A DNA stretch of 64,000 nucleotides from NCBI RefSeq assembly GCF_007859635.1, contig NZ_CP042306.1, positions 2,988,001 through 3,052,000 of the forward strand, given 5' to 3'. The translations under genes and the position numbers were made by a program. This document shows, in pieces, positions 7,196-16,509 of this stretch (the first letter of the stretch is position 1; the number at the start of each line of letters is the position of its first letter). This stretch comes from Sphingomonas panacisoli. GTDB lineage: Bacteria > Pseudomonadota > Alphaproteobacteria > Sphingomonadales > Sphingomonadaceae. The notes below the pieces were generated by a model. That model was not told where the DNA came from. It saw nothing but the letters and a program-made list of their open reading frames with translations, and made no database searches.

Positions 7196-8464
7196 ATGTC
7201 CTTCTACACCTCGCTTTCGGGTCTCCAGGCCTCGCAGTCCGAGATGAACACCATCTCGCACAACCTCGCCAACGTCGCGACCAACGGCTTCAAGAAGAGC
7301 CGCACCGAATTCGCCGACGTCATCGCATCGAGCGTCAGCGTCTCGCCGACCAAGATGGTCGGGTCGGGCGTAACGGTGAAAGCCAACCGCCAGCAGTTCG
7401 GCCAGGGTAACCTGATCCAGTCGTCGTCGAGCCTCGATCTCGCGATCTCCGGTGACGGTTTCTTCGCGATCAAGCCGCAGCTCGACGGTTCGAAGGTCAA
7501 CTTCACGCGTAACGGCGGCTTCGCGGTCAACCAGGATCGCTACGTCACCGACGCACAGGGCAATTACCTGCAGGTCTATCCGGTCGACGGGTCCGGCGCG
7601 GTCGTCGCGACCGGCATCGACCAGACGCAGAGCCTGCGTTTGCCCGCCACCAGCGGCACCGCGGTGCCGACCAGCCAGATCAACATGACGGTCAACCTGC
7701 CGTCGGCGGGTCCGATCCCGACGACCGCGACGTTCGATCGCTTCGACCCGTCGAGCTACAACCAGTCCACCTCGACGACGATCTACGACAATAACGGCAA
7801 TCCGCAGACGCTGACGACGTACTTCAAACGCACGTCGGCATCGACCGGCACCGGCGTCAATTCGACCTGGGAAGCCTATAACTATGTCGGCGACGTGCCG
7901 CTGACGGCGGGCGGCAGCAACAAGATCAACCTGACGTTCGATTCGTCGGGCACGCTGACCGCGCCGACGACCGCGACCACGTTCGACCCGTTCACGCCCG
8001 CCGGTTCGCCGAGCGCGCAGACCGCGGCGTTCAACTTCGGCAACGCGACCAGCCAGCAGGCGCAGCCGTTCAACATCTCGTCGCGCACGCAGAACGGCAA
8101 GGCGGTCGGCCAGATCGAAGGCGTCACCGTCGACGGCGACGGCCTGGTCAAGGCGAGCTTCTCGAACGGCGACGTCCAGACGTTGGGCAAGGTCGTGCTG
8201 GCGAACTTCATCGATCCGGCGGGTCTGCGCCAGCTCGGCGATTCGACCTGGGCGGCGACGGGTCTGTCGGGCCAGCCGCAGCTCGGCTCGGCCGGCGTCG
8301 ACGGGTTCGGCAACCTGATGTCGTCGACGATCGAACGTTCGAACGTCGATATCACCGAGGAGCTGGTCAACCTGATCGCGGCGCAGCGCAACTTCCAGGC
8401 GAATGCCAAGGCGCTCGATACCGCGAGCCAGATCTCCGAAACCATCTTCAACATCCGCACCTGA
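7196..8464 (+). CDS. flgE: Flagellar hook protein FlgE
   Basis: A 422-residue hook subunit. The N-terminus SFYTSLSGLQASQSEMNTIS and NLANVATNGFKKSRTEF and the C-terminal NVDITEELVNLIAAQRNFQANAKAL are the conserved D0 coiled-coil regions. The central part is a Thr/Ser-rich beta domain. It is longer than rod proteins FlgF and FlgG, as expected for the hook. Confidence 0.95.
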   Translation: MSFYTSLSGLQASQSEMNTISHNLANVATNGFKKSRTEFADVIASSVSVSPTKMVGSGVTVKANRQQFGQGNLIQSSSSLDLAISGDGFFAIKPQLDGSKVNFTRNGGFAVNQDRYVTDAQGNYLQVYPVDGSGAVVATGIDQTQSLRLPATSGTAVPTSQINMTVNLPSAGPIPTTATFDRFDPSSYNQSTSTTIYDNNGNPQTLTTYFKRTSASTGTGVNSTWEAYNYVGDVPLTAGGSNKINLTFDSSGTLTAPTTATTFDPFTPAGSPSAQTAAFNFGNATSQQAQPFNISSRTQNGKAVGQIEGVTVDGDGLVKASFSNGDVQTLGKVVLANFIDPAGLRQLGDSTWAATGLSGQPQLGSAGVDGFGNLMSSTIERSNVDITEELVNLIAAQRNFQANAKALDTASQISETIFNIRT

Positions 8465-8490
8465 TGACGGTTGCGGCGGGGGAACGCTGA

Positions 8491-9236
8491 ATGGACAGGC
8501 TGATCTACACGGCGGCGTCGGGGTTGAAGGCGCGGATGGCGGCGCAGGCCGTCATCGCCAACAACATGGCGAACGCGTCGACGATCGGTTACCGCGCCGA
8601 GCGGGTCGATTTCGACGCACTGCTGCTGAAGGGCGACGGCTTCGACAGCCGCCAGCCGACCTCGGAAGACGTCAAGGATTTCGACCGCTCGGCCGGCGCG
8701 ATGATCTCGACCGGGCGCAGCCTCGACATCGCGATCCCTGGCGACCAGTGGATGGCGGTCCAGGCGGCAGACGGCAGCGAAGCCTATTCGCGCCGCGGCG
8801 ACCTGAACGTTTCGGCGAGTGGCGTACTGGAAACCGGCGACGGTTTCCCGGTGATGGGGTCCGGGGGGCACCCATCACCGTGCCGCCGTCGTCGTCGATC
8901 TCGATCGCGGCCGACGGCACGCTGTCGATCATTCCGCAAGGCGGCGACGCCAAGAACCCGCAGATCATCGACCGCATCAAGTTCGTCAGCCCCAAGGGAT
9001 CGGCGACGGTCAAGGGTCTCGACAATCTGGTCCACGTCAAGGGCGGCGGTGTGCTGCCGGGTGACGAGGAAGCGACCTGCATGAGCGGGATGCTGGAACA
9101 GTCGAACGTCAACATGACGCAGTCGCTGGTCGACATGATCGAGAACCAGCGCGGCTACGAAGTACAGGCCAACCTGATCAAGTCCGCCAAGGACATGGAC
9201 GAAAGCGGCGCATCCGTGATGCGCATGCCGAGCTAA
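8491..9236 (+). pseudogene. flgF: Flagellar rod protein FlgF, frameshifted at a G6 run
   Basis: The first frame encodes MDRLIYTAASGLKARMAAQ, NNMANASTIGYRAERVDF and a FlgF/G-type core up to about residue 125. The rest of FlgF (PITVPPSSSISIAADGTLS to NVNMTQSLVDMIENQRGYEV) continues in the -1 frame. The junction is the six-G run at 8863-8868; a seventh G would restore one 248-residue protein reading GSGGAPITVP. FlgF is needed for the rod in most flagella, so a sequencing or assembly indel is the simplest explanation. Ribosomal slippage on GGG-GGG or real loss remain possible. Confidence 0.85.
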
Positions 9237-9249
9237 GGAGTAAGAAGAG

Positions 9250-10038
9250 ATGGGTAGCGCAGCGATGCATATCGCCCGCACGGGGCTCGACGCCCAGGAC
9301 ATGCGGATGCGAGTGATCTCGAATAACCTGGCCAACGTCAACACGACGGGGTTCAAGAAGGACCGCGCGTCGTTCGCGACCTTGTCGTATCAGACGGTGA
9401 CCGCCGCCGGCGCGTCGTCGTCGAGCGAAACCAAATATGCGACGGGCCTCAACCTCGGCACCGGCGTGCGCATCCAGGGTACCGCGCGGATGGACACGCA
9501 GGGGTCGATGCAGACCACCGGCAACAGCCTCGACATGGCGCTGGACGGCGACGGCTATTTCCAGATCCAGATGCCGGGCGGTCAGCTCGGCTATACCCGC
9601 TCGGGCAATTTCTCGCGAAGCCCCGAAGGCCTGCTCGTGACCAACGAGGGGTATCAGGTGCAGCCGGGGATCACCGTTCCCGAAGGCACGACAGCGATCA
9701 CCGTCGGCACCGACGGCACCGTGTCGGCGACCGTCGCGGGGCAGACCGAACCCTCGACGCTCGGCCAGATCCAGATCGCGACCTTCGCGAATGCGGGCGG
9801 GCTGCAGTCGAAAGGCGACAACTATCTGACCGAAACCGCCGCGTCGGGCGCCGCCAATCTGGGCGTGCCGGGTGAGGACGGTCGCGGCACGATCCGCCAG
9901 GGGATGCTTGAAGCATCCAACGTCAACGTCGTCGAGGAGCTGGTCGACATGATCGAATGCCAGCGCGCGTACGAGGTCAATTCGAAGATGATCTCGGCCA
10001 CCGACGACATGCTCAAATATGTGAACCAGAATCTGTGA
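9250..10038 (+). CDS. flgG: Flagellar distal rod protein FlgG
   Basis: A 262-residue protein starting GSAAMHIARTGLDAQDMRMR, with NNLANVNTTGFKKDRASF (residues about 24-41) and ending NVVEELVDMIECQRAYEVNSK. This is the length and motif set of FlgG. A strong AAGGAG precedes the ATG. Its TGA overlaps the ATG of flgH (TGATG). Confidence 0.96.
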   Translation: MGSAAMHIARTGLDAQDMRMRVISNNLANVNTTGFKKDRASFATLSYQTVTAAGASSSSETKYATGLNLGTGVRIQGTARMDTQGSMQTTGNSLDMALDGDGYFQIQMPGGQLGYTRSGNFSRSPEGLLVTNEGYQVQPGITVPEGTTAITVGTDGTVSATVAGQTEPSTLGQIQIATFANAGGLQSKGDNYLTETAASGAANLGVPGEDGRGTIRQGMLEASNVNVVEELVDMIECQRAYEVNSKMISATDDMLKYVNQNL

Positions 10039-10727
10039 TGCGCAACCTCACCACCATCGTCGCAACGACGGCGCTCGCCGCACTCGTCATCGGTTCGGCT
10101 TCGCCCGCGCAGGCGGGCATCTTCGGCAAGAAGAAGGCGAAGGAGGATTTCTCCGCGCCGCCGCCGCCCCGCGCCGTGCCGCCGGCACCCGCGAACGGCA
10201 GCATCTTCCAGCCGCAGGAAGGCTATGCCGCGCTGTACGAAGGTACGCGCGCGCGCCGCGTCGGCGATCCGCTGACGATAGTGCTGGTCGAGAACATGTC
10301 GGCGTCGAAATCCTCGTCGTCGAAGCTCGATTCGGGCGGCGGGTTCGGCATCACGCCGCCGTCGACCGGCCCGCTCAACCTGTTCAAGCCGACCGATATC
10401 GGCGCCAGCGGCAACCGCAACTTCAACGGCAAGGGGACGGCCGACCAGTCGAACTCGCTGTCGGGCGAAGTCTCGGTCACCGTGGTCGAAGTCTATCCGA
10501 ACGGCACGATGCTGGTGCAGGGGCAGAAGCGCGTCACGCTCAACCGCGGCGACGAATTCGTCCAGATCAAGGGCGTCGTCCGCGTCGCCGACATCAGTGC
10601 CGACAACCGCGTGCTGTCGACCCGCGTCGCCGACGCCAAGATTTCCTACACCGGCAAGGGCGACGTCGCGCGTGCAGGCCGCCAAGGTTGGCTCAGCCGC
10701 TTCTTCTCGGTGATCAGCCCGTTCTAG
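10038..10727 (+). CDS. flgH: Flagellar L-ring protein FlgH (no lipobox)
   Basis: A 229-residue L-ring protein with FlgH motifs: LYEGTRARRVGDPLTIVLVE near residues 65-84, and NGTMLVQGQKRVTLNRGDEF then IKGVVRVADISADNRVLSTRVADAKISY. FlgH forms the ring in the outer membrane and is normally a lipoprotein. Here the signal sequence ends SASPAQA-G and the whole protein contains no Cys, so lipidation is not possible as encoded. The start ATG at 10038 overlaps the flgG stop; a longer in-frame extension into flgG was rejected. Confidence 0.92.
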   Translation: MRNLTTIVATTALAALVIGSASPAQAGIFGKKKAKEDFSAPPPPRAVPPAPANGSIFQPQEGYAALYEGTRARRVGDPLTIVLVENMSASKSSSSKLDSGGGFGITPPSTGPLNLFKPTDIGASGNRNFNGKGTADQSNSLSGEVSVTVVEVYPNGTMLVQGQKRVTLNRGDEFVQIKGVVRVADISADNRVLSTRVADAKISYTGKGDVARAGRQGWLSRFFSVISPF

Positions 10728-10806
10728 GGCCGCGCCTTATGGTTAGCACGGTCTTAACTTCCTTTGATGCAAAGTAACCGCCTAACCGGCCGTTGAAAGG
10801 CATGTC

Positions 10807-11901
10807 ATGTTGTTCCGTTCGCTCCTTGCTCTCCTTGCCGTTCTGGTCGCGGTCCCGGCGCATGCCGACCGCATCAAGGACCTGGGCAGCTTTCAGGGCA
10901 TTCGATCCAACCAGCTGACCGGCTACGGCATCGTCGTCGGCCTGGCGGGGACGGGCGACGACAATCTGGAATACACCATTCAGTCGATGAAGGCCGTCGC
11001 CTCGCGCTTCGGCCTCAACCTGCCGGCGAACATCAACCCGGGCCTGAAGAACGCCGCGGTGGTGCTGATCACCGCCGAGCTGCCCGCCTTCGCCAAGCCG
11101 GGCCAGCGGATCGACATCACCGTCGCGTCGATGGGCAAGGCCAAGTCGTTGCGCGGCGGTGCGCTGATCATGACGCCGCTGATGGGCGCCGACGGCCAGA
11201 TCTATGCGATGGCGCAGGGTAACCTCGCGGTCGGCGGTCTCGGCATCGAAGGCAAGGACGGATCGCAGGTCGTGGTCAACGTGCCCTCGACCGGCCGTAT
11301 CCCCGAAGGGGCGACCGTCGAACGCGCGGTCGCGACCGGGTTCGAAAGCACGCCCAACCTCACCTTCAACCTTGCGCGGTCGGACTTCACCACCGCGCAG
11401 AACGTCGCTTCGGCGATCAACACGCGTTTCGGCGCCGGCGTGGCGGAGGCGGTCGATGGGGTGTCGATCCGCGTCAACGCGCCGGCCGGCGCCGACACCC
11501 GCGCGACCATCATGTCCGCGATCGAGAACCTCGACGTCGTGTCGGCCGAGCCGCCGGCCAAGGTGATCGTCAACGCGCGCACCGGCACCGTCGTGATCAA
11601 TTCGGCGGTCCGCGTCGGGCCGGCCGCGGTCACGCACGGCAAGCTGACGGTCCGCATCGACGAGAAGCAGACCGTCGTTCAGCCCGCCCCGTTCTCGAAC
11701 GGCACGACCGCCAACGAACAGAAATCGGGCGTCCAGGTCGATGAAGAGAAGAAGCCGATGTTCCTGCTCGCGCCGGGCCCGAAGCTCGCCGACATCGTCA
11801 AGGCGGTGAACGCGATCGGCGCCTCGCCATCGGACCTCGTCGCGATCCTCGAAGCGCTGAAGGAAGCCGGCGCGCTGAAGGCGGAGTTGATCATCCTATG
11901 A
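10807..11901 (+). CDS. flgI: Flagellar P-ring protein FlgI
   Basis: A 364-residue protein with a cleavable signal peptide (residues 1-20, ending AHA). The conserved DRIKDLGSFQGIRSNQLTGY and GYGIVVGLAGTGDD segments follow, and the C-terminal LADIVKAVNAIGASPSDLVAILEALKEAGAL is intact. FlgI polymerises into the P ring around the rod in the periplasm. The flgA chaperone is in the leftward operon. It overlaps flgJ by four bases. Confidence 0.96.
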   Translation: MLFRSLLALLAVLVAVPAHADRIKDLGSFQGIRSNQLTGYGIVVGLAGTGDDNLEYTIQSMKAVASRFGLNLPANINPGLKNAAVVLITAELPAFAKPGQRIDITVASMGKAKSLRGGALIMTPLMGADGQIYAMAQGNLAVGGLGIEGKDGSQVVVNVPSTGRIPEGATVERAVATGFESTPNLTFNLARSDFTTAQNVASAINTRFGAGVAEAVDGVSIRVNAPAGADTRATIMSAIENLDVVSAEPPAKVIVNARTGTVVINSAVRVGPAAVTHGKLTVRIDEKQTVVQPAPFSNGTTANEQKSGVQVDEEKKPMFLLAPGPKLADIVKAVNAIGASPSDLVAILEALKEAGALKAELIIL

Positions 11902-12245
11902 CCGACCTACCCTCAACGTCGGCGGCAACGCCGACCACCGGCATTTCGACCGATACGAGCCGCCTCGCCTCGTCCGCCAACCTCAAGAAGGCGGGCGAGA
12001 AGTTCGAGTCGGTGTTTATCGGTCTGATGCTCAAATCGATGCGCCAGGCGAAGCTGGGCGACGGGCTGTTCGATTCGAAGAATTCGGACACGTTCCGCGA
12101 CATGCAGGACAAGAACGTCGCCGAGAGCATGGCCGCGCACCAGCCGATCGGCATCGGTAAGGCGATGACCGATTTCCTCGCGCGCAGCCAGGCCGCGCTC
12201 AAAACCCCGGTCGCGGCCGACCCTAGCGGGAGCACCACGCCATGA
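11898..12245 (+). CDS. flgJ: Rod-cap protein FlgJ, short form without muramidase domain
   Basis: A 115-residue protein matching only the N-terminal rod-binding domain of FlgJ: KKAGEKFESVFIGLMLKSMRQAK and the later FRDMQDKNVAESMA. Enterobacterial FlgJ is about 310 residues and carries a C-terminal glucosaminidase; that half is absent here, as in many alphaproteobacteria. The separate transglycosylase at 2065-3027 is the likely partner. The start overlaps flgI (ATGA) and the stop overlaps flgK (ATGA). Confidence 0.9.
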   Translation: MTDLPSTSAATPTTGISTDTSRLASSANLKKAGEKFESVFIGLMLKSMRQAKLGDGLFDSKNSDTFRDMQDKNVAESMAAHQPIGIGKAMTDFLARSQAALKTPVAADPSGSTTP

Positions 12246-13591
12246 GCGATATGCTGGCGATCGGCGCGAGCGGACTGCGCGCCTATCAGGTCGCGCTGAA
12301 CACCGTTTCCGAAAACATCGCGAACGCCGGCACCGCCGGCTACACGCGGCGCACGACCAACATCAAGGAAGTCGCCTCGATCGGCGGCATCAGCGCGCAG
12401 GCGATCGGCAGCGGCGAAGGCGCCGCGGTCATCGGCGTCCAGCGCGCCGGCGACATGTTCAAGATGGCCGAGGTGCTGTCGTCGGGGTCCGACCTCGGCA
12501 AGACCGCGACCAGCGTTGGCTGGCTCGACCGCATCGAAACCTCGCTCAGCAGCAGCGTGCTCAGCACGCGGCTGTCGAGCTTCTTCACCTCGGCGACGAC
12601 GCTCGCCGGCGACCCGACCTCGACCGCCGCACGATCCGCGATGCTCGAATCGGCCAACGGCGTCGCCAGTGCGTTCAGCGAGACGGGCGCATCGCTCGAT
12701 CGCGTCGCGACCGATCTCGACACCACGACGCGCGATACCGTGTCGTCGCTCAATTCGCTGGCGGCGACGCTCGCGCGGATCAACCAGGGGCTCGGCCGCG
12801 CTGCGCCCGGCACCGCCGGCAACGCCGCGCTGATGGACCAGCGCGACCAGACGCTCGAGGCGATGAGCGCGCTGACCGACGTGCATGTCAGCTACGACAA
12901 TGCCGGCCGCGCGTCGGTCAATGTCGGGGGCAGCGGCGGGCCGTTGCTGGTCGACGGCAATTTCAACGCGACCGTGGGGTATGCGCGCAACGCGAGCGGC
13001 ACGATGTCGTTCAGCGTGCTGACCGGCGTCACCCAGCAAGTCATGTCGCCGACCGGCGGCGCGCTGGCCGGAATCATGGACGGCGCGCAACGGATCGCCG
13101 ACGCCCGCCAGCAGCTGCAGGGTATCGCGCTGAATTTCGTCAAGGACGTCAACACCGTTCAATCGGGCGGCCGCGACCTCGACAACAATGCCGGCGCCAA
13201 CATGTTCGCGATCGATACGTCGGCGGGTACCGCCCAGGTGTCGGCCACGCTCACCGATCCGCGCGGCATCGCCGCCGCCGCGGTCGGCGGCGGCCAGCGC
13301 GACAACACCAACCTCGCGGCGTTCGCGGCGATCCGCACCAGCGGCGGCTACGAAAGCAAGGTGGTCGACATGACCACGACCAACGCCTCGGCGCTGGCGC
13401 AGCGCAAGTCGGTCGCCGACGCGCAGCAGACGATCCGCGACAACGCCGTATCGTCGCGCGACGCGCTGTCGGGGGTCGATCTCGATACCGAAGCGGTCGA
13501 TCTGATGCGCTTCCAGCAAGCCTATGCCGCGACCAGCCGCGTGATCCAGGTCGCGCGCGACACCATCCAGACCATCATCGACATCCGGTAA
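12242..13591 (+). CDS. flgK: Flagellar hook-associated protein 1 FlgK
   Basis: A 449-residue hook-filament junction protein. The N-terminal D0 region is SGLRAYQVALNTVSENIANAGTAGYTRR; the C-terminal end is DLDTEAVDLMRFQQAYAATSRVI, both diagnostic. It is exported through the flagellar gate with help from FlgN. Coupled to flgJ and followed after five bases by flgL. Confidence 0.95.
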   Translation: MSDMLAIGASGLRAYQVALNTVSENIANAGTAGYTRRTTNIKEVASIGGISAQAIGSGEGAAVIGVQRAGDMFKMAEVLSSGSDLGKTATSVGWLDRIETSLSSSVLSTRLSSFFTSATTLAGDPTSTAARSAMLESANGVASAFSETGASLDRVATDLDTTTRDTVSSLNSLAATLARINQGLGRAAPGTAGNAALMDQRDQTLEAMSALTDVHVSYDNAGRASVNVGGSGGPLLVDGNFNATVGYARNASGTMSFSVLTGVTQQVMSPTGGALAGIMDGAQRIADARQQLQGIALNFVKDVNTVQSGGRDLDNNAGANMFAIDTSAGTAQVSATLTDPRGIAAAAVGGGQRDNTNLAAFAAIRTSGGYESKVVDMTTTNASALAQRKSVADAQQTIRDNAVSSRDALSGVDLDTEAVDLMRFQQAYAATSRVIQVARDTIQTIIDIR

Positions 13592-13596
13592 GCGCC

Positions 13597-14490
13597 ATGC
13601 AGATCAGCACCCAGCAATTCTACACGTCGAACCAGCGCAACCTCCACGCGCTGACATCGACCGCCGATATCCTGCAGACGCAGATTTCGACGGGGAAGAA
13701 GCTCAACGCGCCGTCCGACGACGCGGTCGGGTATCGCCGGCTGCAGGGGCTGGTCCGCGACGGCAGCAACGACCAGGCCTATGGCGGCAACATCACGATC
13801 GTGCAGTCGGCACTAAGCCAGGCCGACACCACGCTGAAGTCGATGACCGACGACATCCAGCGCGCCAAGGAGCTGGCGATCAAGGCGAACAGCGGCACCT
13901 TGTCGCCGAGCGACCGGTCGATCATCGCCGACGAACTCGATTCGATCGTCAAGGGATTGGTCGATCTCGCCAACGCCAAGGATTCGCGCGGCGCCGCGAT
14001 CTTCGCCTCGGGCGATTCGCCGGCGGTCACCGCCAATTCGAACGGCACCTTCACCTTCGCCACGTCCGGCCCGACGACGATCCCGATCGGCGATTCGTCG
14101 AGCGCCGCGCCGGGCGACGCGGCATCCCGCCTGTTCGTCGATTCGGGCGGCGGCAACATCCTGTCCGACATTTCGGCGCTGTCCGCAGCGCTGCGCGGCA
14201 CCGGTGACGTCAGCACGCTTGCCGGCGCGACCGGCGACAAATTGACCGCGTCGAACAACCAAGTCGCGGGCGTGCAAGGCGCGCTCGGCGCGCGGTCGCA
14301 GCGCGTCGATATCGAATCGACCCGGATGGCGGCGAACGCCACCGACCGCGAGATCACGCGATCGTCGATCGAAGACGTCGATCCGACCCAAGCGATCACC
14401 GATCTGCAAAAGACGATGACGATCCTGTCGGCCGCACAAGCCAGCTTCACCAAGCTCGCGGGCCTGTCGCTGTTCGACTACATGCGGTGA
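13597..14490 (+). CDS. flgL: Flagellar hook-associated protein 3 FlgL
   Basis: A 297-residue flagellin-like junction protein. Residues about 20-50 (LTSTADILQTQISTGKKLN, PSDDAVGYRRLQ) are the flagellin/FlgL N-domain, and the C-terminal helix (TQAITDLQKTMTILSAAQASF) is typical. It links FlgK to the filament. Its downstream gap carries a candidate sigma-28 element before motA. Confidence 0.93.
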   Translation: MQISTQQFYTSNQRNLHALTSTADILQTQISTGKKLNAPSDDAVGYRRLQGLVRDGSNDQAYGGNITIVQSALSQADTTLKSMTDDIQRAKELAIKANSGTLSPSDRSIIADELDSIVKGLVDLANAKDSRGAAIFASGDSPAVTANSNGTFTFATSGPTTIPIGDSSSAAPGDAASRLFVDSGGGNILSDISALSAALRGTGDVSTLAGATGDKLTASNNQVAGVQGALGARSQRVDIESTRMAANATDREITRSSIEDVDPTQAITDLQKTMTILSAAQASFTKLAGLSLFDYMR

Positions 14491-14531
14491 ATTTTCGTCG
14501 GTTAGCGCCGACCCGGTGCCAATTTGCACCC

Positions 14532-14557
14532 TAAAATTCCCTACGGTTAACCGATTG
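14532..14557 (+). promoter_or_regulatory. Candidate sigma-28 promoter upstream of motA
   Basis: TAAA at 14532-14535, a 14-base spacer, then ACCGATTG at 14550-14557, similar to the FliA consensus TAAA-N15-GCCGATAA but with a spacer one base short and two mismatches. It is in the 146-base gap before motA, a usual late flagellar class. Treated as tentative. Confidence 0.35.
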
Positions 14558-14636
14558 ATCACCAAACCCGACTAACTCTGTACCGGACCGGGTCACACCG
14601 GCGCAGGCCGCGGAATATAGGGGATTTTCAGCACTA

Positions 14637-15500
14637 ATGTTTCCGGCAATCGGCCTCATCATTTTGCTCGGCATGGTTTTCGGCGGGTTCGTCTTCACAG
14701 GCGGCGCGCTGGGACCGGTGCTGGAGGCGATTCCGCACGAAATGCTGATCATCGGCGGCGCCGCGATTGGGGCGTTGGTCATCGGTAACTCCGGCAAGGA
14801 GCTGAAGGCGCTCGGCGGCGGCGTGATGAAGGTGCTGAAGGGCCCGAAATACAAAAAGCAGGATTATCTCGACGTCATCTTCCTGGTGTCGAAGCTGATG
14901 AAGATGCTGCGGATGGACGGGCCGATCGCGCTCGAACCGCATGTCGAGGATCCCAAATCCTCGACCGTTTTCGCCGAATATCCCCGATTGCTCGCGGACC
15001 ATACACTGATCAACCTGATCGCCGACACGCTGCGCCTCGTCGTCGTCTCGTCGGGCACGCTCGACGTGCACGCGGTCGAGGAAGTGATGGATAACGCGAT
15101 CAAGACGCACCACCACGAAGTCGAAGGCCCGCAGGGCACGTTGCAGTCGCTCGGCGACGCGCTCCCCGCGCTCGGCATCGTCGCGGCGGTGTTGGGCGTC
15201 GTGAAGACGATGGGCTCGATCGACAAGCCGCCAAGCATCCTCGGTGCGATGATCGGCTCGGCGCTGGTCGGCACGTTCCTGGGCGTGTTGCTGGCCTACG
15301 GCATCGTCGGCCCGCTCGCCAATCGCCTGAAGCAGGTGATCGACGCCGACGGCGCGATCTATCACGTCGTCAAGCAGATCATCATCGCCTCGCTGCACGG
15401 TCACCCGCAGCCGCTGGTGATCGAAGCGGCCCGTTCGGGCATCGCGCATTCGAACCAGCCGGGCTTCGCCGAAGTCTTCGACGGTCTCCGCGGACGCTAA
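14637..15500 (+). CDS. motA: Flagellar motor stator protein MotA
   Basis: A 287-residue membrane protein, the length of canonical MotA. Features: N-terminal helices (GLIILLGMVFGGFVFTGGAL), a cytoplasmic loop with AEYPRLLADHTLINLIADTLRL, and the paired C-terminal helices LPALGIVAAVLGVVKTMG and GALVGTFLGVLLAYGIVGPLA-like segments. MotA forms the proton channel with MotB and acts on FliG. It is followed after three bases by motB. This is the canonical pair; a divergent pair lies at 4271-5448. Confidence 0.96.
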   Translation: MFPAIGLIILLGMVFGGFVFTGGALGPVLEAIPHEMLIIGGAAIGALVIGNSGKELKALGGGVMKVLKGPKYKKQDYLDVIFLVSKLMKMLRMDGPIALEPHVEDPKSSTVFAEYPRLLADHTLINLIADTLRLVVVSSGTLDVHAVEEVMDNAIKTHHHEVEGPQGTLQSLGDALPALGIVAAVLGVVKTMGSIDKPPSILGAMIGSALVGTFLGVLLAYGIVGPLANRLKQVIDADGAIYHVVKQIIIASLHGHPQPLVIEAARSGIAHSNQPGFAEVFDGLRGR

Positions 15501-15503
15501 GTC

Positions 15504-16406
15504 ATGGCGGCGGCGCGCGCTCCACACGGCAACAACCAACCCCCGAAGATCATCGTCAAGAAGATCTATATCGAGGGTCACGGCGGCCATCACGGCGGCG
15601 CGTGGAAAGTTGCGTACGCCGACTTCGTGACCGCGATGATGGCGTTCTTTCTGCTGCTGTGGATCCTGGGCGCGACGACCGAAAAGCAGCGCAAGTCGAT
15701 CGCCGATTACTTCGCGCCGACGCTCGTCGAGTTGAAGCAGAACAGCGCAGGGTCGAACGGTATCTTCGGCGGCTCGTCGATCACCGACAAGGATCACTAC
15801 CCCAACCGCGCCGCGCAGACCGGCACGCGATCGATGACGATTCCGATCGGTGCGACCGGCGGCAACAAGGAGGGGTCGGGCGACAAGGGCTCGCTCAAGA
15901 ACCAGGCGACCGCGGCCGAGGACGCCAAGAATTTCGCGGCAATGAAGCGCACGCTGATGTCGGCGATGCAGGCCCAGCCGATGAAGCGACTGGCGAGCCA
16001 CATCCGCTTCGTCCAGACGCAGGACGGCTTGCGCATCGACCTGGTCGACGACGCCGATTATTCGATGTTCGCGCTCGGTACGACGCAGTTGGTGCCGGAA
16101 GCGGACAAACTGATCGGGCTGATCGCGCAGACCATCAAGGGCACGCAGAACCCGATCATGATCCGCGGCCACACCGATAGCCTGGGCTACGGCAACCCGC
16201 TCAACATGAACAATTGGATGCTATCGTCGGGGCGCGCCGAGGCGACGCGTCGCCGGTTGGCGGCGGGTGGCACGCCGGAAACGCGCTTCTACCGCATCGA
16301 AGGTGTGGCCGATCGCGAGCCGATGATCGAGAACGACCCGACCGACCCGCGCAACCGCCGCGTGTCGATCACGCTCCTGTGGCGCGCGGGGTCGTTCAAG
16401 CAATAA
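15504..16406 (+). CDS. motB: Flagellar motor stator protein MotB
   Basis: A 300-residue protein with a short cytoplasmic segment, one membrane helix containing the proton-binding Asp (D40 in KVAYADFVTAMMAFFLLLWI), and a C-terminal OmpA-type peptidoglycan-binding domain (MIRGHTDSLGYGNPLNMNNW, then SSGRAEATRRRL). It anchors the stator to the cell wall. All key motifs are present, unlike the divergent MotB-like protein at 4271. Confidence 0.96.
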   Translation: MAAARAPHGNNQPPKIIVKKIYIEGHGGHHGGAWKVAYADFVTAMMAFFLLLWILGATTEKQRKSIADYFAPTLVELKQNSAGSNGIFGGSSITDKDHYPNRAAQTGTRSMTIPIGATGGNKEGSGDKGSLKNQATAAEDAKNFAAMKRTLMSAMQAQPMKRLASHIRFVQTQDGLRIDLVDDADYSMFALGTTQLVPEADKLIGLIAQTIKGTQNPIMIRGHTDSLGYGNPLNMNNWMLSSGRAEATRRRLAAGGTPETRFYRIEGVADREPMIENDPTDPRNRRVSITLLWRAGSFKQ

Positions 16407-16415
16407 CCGGTTACC

Positions 16416-16491
16416 GTCACCCCAGCGAAAGCTGGGGTCTAGAGCCGCATCGCGCCCCTTGCCTGAGATCCCAGCTTGCGCTGGGATGACG
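16416..16491. repeat. REP-like inverted repeat after motB
   Basis: Two hairpin-forming units in inverted orientation: GTCACCCCAGCGAAAGCTGG at its left end and a CCCAGCTTGCGCTGGGATGAC unit at its right end. They lie 10 bases after motB and just before the next gene, so the element may also act as a terminator or mRNA stabiliser. Confidence 0.75.
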
Positions 16492-16509
16492 TTGGCCTAA
16501 CCTCCCGCC

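Noticed and set aside
10728..10806. TGGTTAGCACGG as a sigma-54 promoter before flgI
   Set aside because: The -24/-12 spacing and the TTGC element are missing.
11891..13519. A 542-codon leftward frame
   Set aside because: Exactly opposite flgJ-flgK, which have diagnostic motifs.
14580..14640. CACCGGCGCAGGCCGCGG before motA as an enhancer or REP unit
   Set aside because: No matching inverted partner and no CGGCAA/TTGCCG half-sites.
14634..16172. A 512-codon leftward frame
   Set aside because: Antisense to motA-motB; composition is a codon-phase artefact.
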